From: CAZDET01 sp964504335
GTDB taxonomy: Bacteria; Bacteroidota; Bacteroidia; Chitinophagales; Saprospiraceae
NCBI GenBank assembly: GCA_964504335.1
Contig: CAZDET010000029.1
Span: 1-58,307, forward strand
Direction: 5' to 3'
Length of the DNA: 58,307 bases
A model generated the notes under the pieces. It ran no database searches, was not told where the DNA came from, and saw only the letters and a program-made list of their open reading frames with translations. Shown one piece after another: positions 1 through 5,640 of the stretch. Both the position numbers and the translations under genes were made by a program. The stretch's first letter is position 1, and every line of letters starts with the position of its first letter.

Positions 1-220
1 GAGCGATGAATGTTACCTTAGAATGATAGCTCGACGCTTTTCCCCCGATAGCTGGATTACTGCGTGATCCAGGAAGGGGGGGCCATACAACCAACCCGAA
101 GGTCAGCCTGCGGCTTGGCCTTTTTTCTCGACCCGCTACTTACAAAAGCAGATGCTTTTGACGTTTCGGGTCGAGAAAAAAGGCCATTTTGCAAAGCAAA
201 ATGACCTTCTCCAATTGTAG
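1..220. other. Left-edge noncoding stretch
   Basis: No convincing coding frame crosses this edge. It holds a small hairpin at 52-72 (arms of about nine bases around a TGC loop, one wobble pair) and the multi-branched palindrome described separately at 98-209. The tRNA-Pro gene begins immediately after it. Confidence 0.5.
98..209. repeat. Multi-branched palindromic element (nested inverted repeats)
   Basis: Outer arms GAAGGTCA (98-105) and TGACCTTC (202-209) are exact inverted copies. Inside them lies a perfect 20-bp inverted repeat, 116-135 against 167-186, beginning TGGCC. Each shoulder between the two repeats carries its own hairpin: GCC-TGC-GGC at 106-114 and TTTTGC-AAA-GCAAAA at 187-201. 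The centre has a further hairpin, CAAAAGCA-GA-TGCTTTTG at 143-160. The whole 112 bases therefore folds as a cruciform with three extra stems. It sits 3' of the tRNA-Pro gene (minus strand), so a transcription terminator or processing signal is possible, but the complexity is greater than termination needs. A REP-like mobile palindrome is the alternative. Confidence 0.75.
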
Positions 221-295
221 TCGGGGTGACTGGATTCGAACCAGCGACCTCACGCCCCCCAGACGTGCACTCTAACCGGGCTGAGCTACACCCCG
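221..295 (-). tRNA. tRNA-Pro (anticodon GGG)
   Basis: Read on the minus strand the sequence folds as a complete cloverleaf. The acceptor stem is CGGGGTG/CACCCCG and the D arm is GCTC/GAGT. The anticodon stem CACGT/GCGTG (with a G-T pair) surrounds loop CTGGGGG, which gives anticodon GGG, and the T arm is GCTGG/CCAGT with loop TTCGAAT. The discriminator is A and the CCA end is not encoded. It lies downstream of tRNA-Val on the same strand, with a protein gene between them. Confidence 0.95.
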
Positions 296-306
296 TTGAT
301 GTAGTG

Positions 307-806
307 TGAAGTATTGTGGTTTGGAGTGTGACGTTTTACGCTTATCTAGTAGATTGATATAGGCGTAGGAGCATCACACTTATTTGAGTCAGCTGGTCGT
401 ACCGCTGTTGGTACGTAATTGGGGGAAGCTGACCGCAATCCCTTAACACACTCAATATAACTGCCGACTCATACGTCGACGATCTAGCAATCACGTAAAA
501 TCGCTTTTTATCCGCAGCCGTTACTCTACCAGTTCCTTCGGACAAGTTGAGCGTAATGCTCAATATCGCTCGACGTAACTGGTCGCAAAGATGGATTTCC
601 CAATCGGCTCTGCGGGCAATCATTTGCAGCACTTCTACCGTCAATGCATGCGCTTTTTGGTAGACCTGCAATTTTTCAAAGTCAAACATGTCAACTGCTT
701 TAATGAATTGAGTATTCACTCGATTCCAGGCATTTAAAGCAGCACTTAAAGGAAGTATCAACGAAAAATACGCCACACTTCACACCTCACATTCCAAACT
801 TCATAC
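307..806. repeat. Degenerate inverted purine-rich tracts flanking the S23-type gene
   Basis: The bases around 307-333 (GTGTGAAGTATTGTGG followed by TTTGGAGTGTG) reappear in inverted, imperfect form around 774-806, where the minus strand reads GTATGAAGTTTGGAATGTG and GTGTGAAGTGTGG. The two tracts bracket the four-helix-bundle gene. A related GTGAGGAGTGAGGAGTG tract lies at about 9708-9725 between two convergent genes, so this is probably a dispersed family. Exact boundaries are uncertain because the copies are diverged. Confidence 0.45.
342..689 (-). CDS. Four helix bundle protein (S23 / 23S rRNA intervening-sequence protein family)
   Basis: The 115-residue protein begins MFDFEKLQVYQKAHAL, the usual opening of the S23 family (F-x-x-L-x-V-Y-Q-x-A), and contains the expected LRRAILSITLNLSEG block in which small residues pack the second helix. 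An upstream in-frame ATG at 776 would add 29 residues without family similarity, so the internal ATG at 687-689 is preferred. The family forms homopentameric helical bundles, and its members occur both as ORFs inside rRNA intervening sequences and as free-standing genes. Its biochemical role is not established. The gene lies between two tRNA genes on the same strand and is bracketed by degenerate inverted repeats, which suggests a late insertion into a tRNA array. Confidence 0.85.
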   Translation of the reverse strand: MFDFEKLQVYQKAHALTVEVLQMIARRADWEIHLCDQLRRAILSITLNLSEGTGRVTAADKKRFYVIARSSTYESAVILSVLRDCGQLPPITYQQRYDQLTQISVMLLRLYQSTR

Positions 807-815
807 TCCCCCTAG

Positions 816-890
816 TGGTCATTACTGGATTCGAACCAGTGACCTCTGCTCTGTCAAAGCAGCGCTCTAAACCAACTGAGCTAAATGACC
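816..890 (-). tRNA. tRNA-Val (anticodon GAC)
   Basis: The minus-strand cloverleaf is complete. The acceptor stem is GGTCATT/AATGACC and the D arm is GCTC/GAGC. The anticodon stem CTGCT/AGCAG surrounds loop TTGACAG, giving anticodon GAC, and the T arm is CACTGG/CCAGT around TTCGAAT. The discriminator is A and CCA is not encoded. A good Bacteroidota-type promoter lies about 110 bases upstream on the same strand. Confidence 0.95.
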
Positions 891-998
891 GGTTGAATTA
901 GACTTTTAGGCCTTGGGCACTTTTGCCATCTGGACCTTACAGGAACGGAGAAATTCGCCGTTCACTATTTGCTATTAACCATTAAATCGCGGCGGCTG

Positions 999-1030
999 CA
1001 AAGATACAACACTAGCCTTCGCTGCGCAAC
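999..1030 (-). promoter_or_regulatory. Promoter for the tRNA-Val / S23 / tRNA-Pro unit
   Basis: On the minus strand a -7 box TATCTTTG (1006-999) matches the Bacteroidota consensus TAnnTTTG exactly. GTTG (1030-1027), 20 bases upstream, is a reasonable -33 element. Transcription would start near 992 and run into tRNA-Val. Confidence 0.6.
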
Positions 1031-1061
1031 CTTTCGGGAAGAAAATGCGAGGCTGCCCCTA

Positions 1062-2036
1062 CTACAGTCCCTGCAGCCAACTGACGATGGCATCCGCGAT
1101 TGGGAGGGTTTCATCGGGGGAAACGGCATCTCCGGCCAACACGTGGTTTTGGGGATCGCCTACCTCTAATAAGCGGAGGCTGTCTTTTTGGGAACTGCCG
1201 AATTGGGGATAGCGTGCCTCGATGAGGGCCGGATTAACGACGGAGTCGTTGGGCGAATAAATGATGTAAGTGGGACAGGTAATCTGACTGACGTCTACCG
1301 CGCGGGATAGCTGAATGGACTGGACCAGCGGCAATAGGGCCTTGGTTGATTGGGGGTCGGTCCAGGCGGATTGAGCGGGGTTGTCCAATGTGGCATCGCC
1401 GCGGTAGGGGCCAACGGCGGCGGTGAGTAGCTGCGGGGCCCAGGGCAGACCGACGAGGCGCTCCAGCGTTTGCTGATCGTCGGCATTCGCCAGGCCGTAG
1501 CAGGGCGACATGAGGATGAGGGCATGGGGTTGGGGTACTTCCGGCTGTGCCACCAGCCAGGTGCTGAGGGCGCCGCCCATCGAGACGCCAAGCAGGAGTA
1601 CCCGCTCGCCGATGCGCTGCCCAATGCGGTAGGCTTCGTAGACGTCGTTGGACCAATCATCGATGGTGCCTTCAGCCATAGCGTCGGCCGAGCGGCCATG
1701 TCCCTTCAGGCGCGTATAGAAGAGATTAGCGCCCAATCGGGCAGCCACGGTATCGGCCAGCGGCGCCGTTTCCCAGCGGGAGGCACCGAAGCCGTGGATA
1801 TAGACGACCGAATAGGGGGTACGGTTTTTCTGAATAGAGTCGGCCCAAATGATTTCCTTTTTCAATTCAGGGCGCAGATCGTCGTAGGGCTCCTCCTGCG
1901 CGCGGAGGTAGGCGTCGAGGTCATTCGGCAGCTCGTGGTTGCGCAGTGTAACCGATTGGTGGAGACGGGGCCCCAGGAGGAAAAGCAGAGCGAGTACGAG
2001 GAGAAGAAGCCCCAGGAGGAGCAGGGCGGTGCGCAT
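1062..2036 (-). CDS. Membrane-anchored alpha/beta hydrolase (serine hydrolase)
   Basis: The 324-residue protein starts with one hydrophobic helix (residues 3-22, Leu-rich) that should anchor it in the inner membrane or act as an uncleaved signal. The rest is an alpha/beta-hydrolase fold: oxyanion-loop HGFG at 81-84, nucleophile elbow GVSMGG with Ser152, an Asp in SPNDSVV, and a catalytic His in QNHVLAGD near residue 300. The order and spacing fit the serine aminopeptidase S33/lysophospholipase-like group, which cleaves esters or peptides; the substrate cannot be deduced. It is downstream of the HU gene on the same strand, but a 32-bp perfect palindrome separates them, so independent transcription is likely. 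Confidence 0.85.
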   Translation of the reverse strand: MRTALLLLGLLLLVLALLFLLGPRLHQSVTLRNHELPNDLDAYLRAQEEPYDDLRPELKKEIIWADSIQKNRTPYSVVYIHGFGASRWETAPLADTVAARLGANLFYTRLKGHGRSADAMAEGTIDDWSNDVYEAYRIGQRIGERVLLLGVSMGGALSTWLVAQPEVPQPHALILMSPCYGLANADDQQTLERLVGLPWAPQLLTAAVGPYRGDATLDNPAQSAWTDPQSTKALLPLVQSIQLSRAVDVSQITCPTYIIYSPNDSVVNPALIEARYPQFGSSQKDSLRLLEVGDPQNHVLAGDAVSPDETLPIADAIVSWLQGL

Positions 2037-2059
2037 GGTTTTTGGAGAAAGGTAGGGAA

Positions 2060-2091
2060 TGTTTATGGTTTATAGCTATAAACCATAAACA
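2060..2091. repeat. 32-bp perfect palindrome
   Basis: The half-site TGTTTATGGTTTATAG is followed directly by its exact reverse complement, with no loop bases. It lies between the stop of the HU gene and the start of the hydrolase gene, both on the minus strand. It has no GC-rich stem and no T-run, so it does not look like an intrinsic terminator. A protein-binding operator or a remnant of a mobile element target are both possible. Confidence 0.8.
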
Positions 2092-2105
2092 CTCTACAGG
2101 TCAAC

Positions 2106-2378
2106 TTAGGAGTTCACCATTTCCTGCAAGGCTTCCGATGGACGGAAATCCACGGTCTTGAAGGCCGGGATATCGTAGGTTTGTCCGTTAGTTGGGTGCT
2201 TGATGGTGCGCGCCGGCTGGTTGACGTGGATGAAGGTGCCGAAACCGCGGAGGATCAATTCCGAATCTTCCTTGATGCTCTCTTTGAGGGCTTCCTCGGT
2301 CGCATTCCAGATGCGGTTGGCTTCCGCCTGGCTGATGTTCAGCTTTTCTGCTAATTTGGATTCTACGGTCTTTTCCAT
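2106..2378 (-). CDS. HU family DNA-binding protein
   Basis: The 90-residue protein is the size of a bacterial HU/IHF subunit. It begins with a short helix region (VESKLAEKLNISQAEANRIW) and carries the family signature LRGFGTFIHVNQPARTIKHP, in which the beta-arm tip with the conserved N-P-x-T/A motif intercalates in DNA, followed by VDFRPSEALQEMVN. HU dimers bend and compact DNA in the nucleoid and act as architectural cofactors. The gene is monocistronic as far as the sequence shows. Bacteroidota often carry several HU paralogues, so a chromosomal gene symbol is not assigned. Confidence 0.95.
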   Translation of the reverse strand: MEKTVESKLAEKLNISQAEANRIWNATEEALKESIKEDSELILRGFGTFIHVNQPARTIKHPTNGQTYDIPAFKTVDFRPSEALQEMVNS

Positions 2379-2533
2379 TAGGATGAATTTTATGGATTGA
2401 AAAATGTTTGGTAGTTGGTAGTTTGCCGTGTGTAGTGTGGAGATGCACGTTCATTAGGACAGGCCATTAAAGTAATCTGTCCATTGAAATTAGTGTTTGG
2501 CAAATTGATTACCAGATACCGTAGCCCGTAGTG

Positions 2534-2541
2534 TATTTTTG
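2534..2541 (+). promoter_or_regulatory. Candidate -7 box upstream of the M23 gene
   Basis: TATTTTTG matches TAnnTTTG and lies about 45 bases before the start codon. No TTTG is found at the normal -33 spacing (the nearest is 34 bases away), so the call is weak. Confidence 0.3.
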
Positions 2542-2585
2542 AGTGTCTAAAATAAAAAAAATCAAGGGCCTTTGTGCCCGAAACT

Positions 2586-3317
2586 ATGCTCCTAAAGGAT
2601 GATATTTTGGCCGCGAAGCGAATGGCCTACGATCGCTGGCTGGAAGCAGCACCAGCCGTTGCGTCGATTATCGGGAAACCCTGGTCGGAGGCGCGATACA
2701 CCTGGCTGGATTTGAGTCGCGGAGGCCGGCAAATTCGCAGCGGCGACGATCTGGATCAGGCGGCTGCATTCGACGCGGAAATTCAACAACTCCTAACCGT
2801 ACAAGGGGCCGAATACGGCCTCGGCGGGTACAATGAGGAGAGAGCCTTTTACATTACCCCGGCCTACCGAACGCCTGATGGTCGCTATCGCAGTGTACAC
2901 ATCGGGCTGGATGTATGGACGAATGCCGGGCACCCCATCCATACGCCGCTCGACGGGCGCGTACACAGCCTGCGCCACAACGATGCCCCACGCGACTATG
3001 GCCCTACCCTACTGCTCGAACACACCGTTTCGGCCCAACTAACGTTCTGGACCCTCTACGGCCACCTCGACCCCGAAGTACTCGACCACTGGCAGCCGGG
3101 CGCGGAAATCCGCGCCGGCGCACCCATTGCTACCATCGGCAAGCTATCCGACAACGGGCACTGGCCCCCGCATCTTCACTTTCAGGTGATCCTGGATCGG
3201 ATGGGCCAAATGGGCGATTTTCCGGGGGTCGCTTTTCCGGAGGAACGCGACCGCTGGCTCACCATCTGCCCTGACCCAACTCCACTGACCGGTCTGATGC
3301 CTTCCGAAAAATTGTAA
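2586..3317 (+). CDS. M23 family metallopeptidase (peptidoglycan endopeptidase-like)
   Basis: About 243 residues from the ATG; a GTG twelve bases upstream (2574) is an alternative start. The LytM/M23 zinc site is complete: HIGLDVW supplies the first His and Asp, and HLHF near residue 200 supplies the H-x-H pair. Between them are the usual G-rich beta-sheet blocks (LYGHL, AGAPIATIG). M23 enzymes cut peptidoglycan cross-bridges or stem peptides. No signal peptide is visible, which is unusual for a periplasmic enzyme and recalls the cytosolic M23-like domain found next to aminotransferases in other Bacteroidota. The next gene starts eleven bases downstream, so the two are probably cotranscribed. 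Confidence 0.85.
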   Translation: MLLKDDILAAKRMAYDRWLEAAPAVASIIGKPWSEARYTWLDLSRGGRQIRSGDDLDQAAAFDAEIQQLLTVQGAEYGLGGYNEERAFYITPAYRTPDGRYRSVHIGLDVWTNAGHPIHTPLDGRVHSLRHNDAPRDYGPTLLLEHTVSAQLTFWTLYGHLDPEVLDHWQPGAEIRAGAPIATIGKLSDNGHWPPHLHFQVILDRMGQMGDFPGVAFPEERDRWLTICPDPTPLTGLMPSEKL

Positions 3318-3328
3318 TCTTTACACCT

Positions 3329-4642
3329 ATGGATACGCCTACACAGGAACGCCCCCCTATGCAGAAGCCCGGCTGGATGCAAGTGCTCGAAGCAGAAAGC
3401 TGGCAAGCAGAGCTGATCATTTCGGGTATCGCCATTTTCGGGTCATTACAGCTACCCAACCTGTACAACCGGTTGATTGGGTGGATGGTATTCAATGTTA
3501 CCGAAGAGATAAGTATTCTAACTTACTTAATTGCACTCTACCTGGTAATGGCCGTATCCGTGTTGATTCTGGCCTTCATCGTACACTTTATTCTTAGAGC
3601 GCTTTGGATTGCGCTGATTGGACTGTCGAGTGTGTACCCCGAAGGTATCCGGTCGGTGGAGAATCAGGTAGTCAGCAAACGGCTGATCGGGAATATCAAA
3701 GAGGAGCTAGGAAACCTGGACGCCTTTAATGAGGCGCTGGATCGAACGTGCAGCAGCCTTCTGGCGCTTACGTTTTCGTTGGTTTTTGCCACCACCGGTT
3801 TTACGGTATTTCTTTCGGTGCTGATTGCGCTGTTGATGGGCATGAGTTATGTATTTCCCGGGCTAGAGCTCCAGAATTACCTCTTTCTTTTTTTCCTGGC
3901 CGTCCCCATCCTGGCCATACTCAACTCCATCGCCAATCTACCGGGCTTTCGCAATCACCCGTGGGTTGTTCGTTTCCACTACCCACTGGCCAGAACAATT
4001 GGCCTAATTCTATTCAATGTCGGCTATCGCCCCTACATGCTTATTCAGTACGTATTTATCACCAATATCAACCTAAAACAATTCTACCTCCGGTTTGCCT
4101 TCGTATTCACTGTGGTGATGATCCTGGGCATGGTCATATTCATTCGTTCCGATGCGCTTTTCCTACTCACAAATGTGTTCGTAACGGACAAACCCCGAAC
4201 CTACCAGACCCGAGCGACTTCTTTTGAGGTCTCTAATCCGGAGGGCGAACTGATCCTCCGGCCCATTCTTCAGCAACCAACGGTAGCTGACCCGTCTGTG
4301 GTAACCCTGTTTGTGCCCGTCGTTCGGCGCGAGCGCGACCGCTTGCTAACCTTGTGCCCCTATCCTGACACCCTGGAAAATCGCTCCGACCGCTTTCAAT
4401 GGCAGCTCGATTGTGTCCCCCAGCACTACCAATTCTTCCTCAACGACGTGCCATTCACCAACTACAGTGTATTGCACCACCAGCATCCCAACCGCAATGA
4501 GCGCGGCTTCCTGTTTCAGTTGTTTGACCTTCCCCTTCAGGCAGGCCAGAATTGGCTTATCGTACAAACCCCTCTCGAAGACAGCAACGGCAAACGGCAC
4601 CGGGTAGCGCTTCCGGTATATCGCACTTCCGGTTCTGGCTAA
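3329..4642 (+). CDS. Polytopic membrane protein of unknown function
   Basis: The 437-residue protein has about six hydrophobic segments in its first 275 residues: around 28-48, 64-88, 140-170, 182-206, 225-245 and 250-272. A soluble C-terminal region follows, rich in beta-prone and aromatic residues, ending near FDLPLQAGQNWLIV. I do not recognise the family. The soluble tail may face the periplasm because its pattern (PVYRTSGSG terminus, few basic clusters) resembles an extracytoplasmic beta domain. It sits eleven bases after the M23 peptidase gene, which suggests a joint envelope role. Confidence 0.7.
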   Translation: MDTPTQERPPMQKPGWMQVLEAESWQAELIISGIAIFGSLQLPNLYNRLIGWMVFNVTEEISILTYLIALYLVMAVSVLILAFIVHFILRALWIALIGLSSVYPEGIRSVENQVVSKRLIGNIKEELGNLDAFNEALDRTCSSLLALTFSLVFATTGFTVFLSVLIALLMGMSYVFPGLELQNYLFLFFLAVPILAILNSIANLPGFRNHPWVVRFHYPLARTIGLILFNVGYRPYMLIQYVFITNINLKQFYLRFAFVFTVVMILGMVIFIRSDALFLLTNVFVTDKPRTYQTRATSFEVSNPEGELILRPILQQPTVADPSVVTLFVPVVRRERDRLLTLCPYPDTLENRSDRFQWQLDCVPQHYQFFLNDVPFTNYSVLHHQHPNRNERGFLFQLFDLPLQAGQNWLIVQTPLEDSNGKRHRVALPVYRTSGSG

Positions 4643-4985
4643 TTTTTACCTTATCCTAATTTATTACAATAGAATTAGCTATTTTCACAATAAACCCTCT
4701 ACCCCTAAGCGTAGTTAAAGTATACGTATCTGCTACCACAGGGAGCATGCGGCGTGCAATCTCTCTGGAAGCTATCTAGGCAACGATTTCTTTGTTCAGA
4801 ACTCTTCCCAGACAGCCTTCAGCCATGGTTGTTCATCCTTGATCCGGCAGTTGCGTTCCGGAAGTGAATTCGTCCTTTTCTGTGACGAATAACGGTCGTC
4901 TGATCCCGAATCAGCCCGTTTGTTTCCGCACCAATTTTTTGACCGATTAGCACGCCTAGAGCAGCTATCCCAACTAACTTAAATC
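4643..4985. other. Intergenic region with two hairpins
   Basis: No gene is supported here. CTAATT/AATTAG form an inverted repeat at 4656-4678, just behind the membrane-protein stop. ATTCGTC/GACGAAT form another at 4868-4890 with a nine-base loop. Neither is followed by a clear T-run. The promoter of the following small membrane protein was not identified. Confidence 0.4.
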
Positions 4986-5396
4986 ATGGCTAATTTTTTT
5001 CTCCAACGCCACATTAACCGGATCGAACGCGAAGGAAACAACGACTTATTGCTGATTCTCGAACTGGGGCCTACTACCTACCCCACCCACGAGCTACACC
5101 AATTGCTCAACGTTATTGAGCGGCAAAAGGAAGCGGTCCATCTCGGTCATCAGCGCTTGTTTTTCGTTGCTGCCAGTATTTCCGTGTGGATCGCGCTCAG
5201 CTTTCTGGCAGCAGCCGCCGGCGTACCGCAACTTGGATATGTCTTTCTGGCCATGATTCCGGTAGCTTGCGTAACACTCATTATTGGTCACATCATTTTA
5301 CGTCGCAAGTATCCCACCTTTCGGCATTCTAAGGCAATTAAGCAAATCATCCAGTACGAGATCGAGCGCCGGCGGAAGGAGTCTTCTATTTTCTAG
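4986..5396 (+). CDS. Small two-helix membrane protein, unknown
   Basis: The 136-residue protein has a polar N-terminal third, two adjacent hydrophobic segments (about 57-78 and 83-106), and a strongly basic amphipathic C-terminus (EIERRRKESSIF). The helical hairpin with both tails predicted in the cytoplasm resembles small membrane scaffolds but matches no family I recognise. Its stop codon lies inside the left arm of an imperfect palindrome that fills the gap to the convergent lipoprotein gene. Confidence 0.65.
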   Translation: MANFFLQRHINRIEREGNNDLLLILELGPTTYPTHELHQLLNVIERQKEAVHLGHQRLFFVAASISVWIALSFLAAAAGVPQLGYVFLAMIPVACVTLIIGHIILRRKYPTFRHSKAIKQIIQYEIERRRKESSIF

Positions 5397-5622
5397 TACT
5401 TTGGCCTGTTGGTCTTTTAGTACAGCTTATAATCCTTTTCTGGCTAAGATTGCGCGACCTTTAGGTCGCAGGAAAGATTGCGGCATAAATGCCGCGGAGC
5501 CATAAAGATGAAGAATTCAGTACACGATTTACTGATATCATTTTTCCTTGGCTTTATTGGTTCTTTAAAAAGACTGCTAAATCGTTCGGCCTATACTAAA
5601 GGACTGATAGACTAAAGTACTA
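5394..5622. repeat. Imperfect long palindrome in a convergent gene gap
   Basis: Bases 5394-5423 (starting TAGTACTTTGGCC) and 5593-5622 (ending CTAAAGTACTA) are inverted copies with 23 of 30 positions matching, and every mismatch is a transition. The arms enclose a pair of shorter hairpins. A related structure lies at 11287-11401, also between convergent genes, so the element may act as a bidirectional terminator or barrier. Confidence 0.6.
5454..5495. repeat. Tandem short hairpins with a shared AAGATTGCG lead
   Basis: GCGACCT-TT-AGGTCGC (5454-5469) is followed by GCGGCAT-AA-ATGCCGC (5480-5495). Each is a seven-base perfect stem with a two-base loop, and each is preceded by AAGATTGCG or its start. 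The stems differ in sequence but keep pairing, which suggests selection on structure or a repeat family with compensated stems. Confidence 0.6.
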
Positions 5623-5640
5623 TCCACACTCTTGGTGCTT

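Noticed and set aside
1010..1050. Inverted AGCCTTCGC/GCGAGGCT as a terminator of the hydrolase gene
   Set aside because: The arms mismatch by one insertion, the loop is long and no T-run follows; it overlaps the tRNA promoter.
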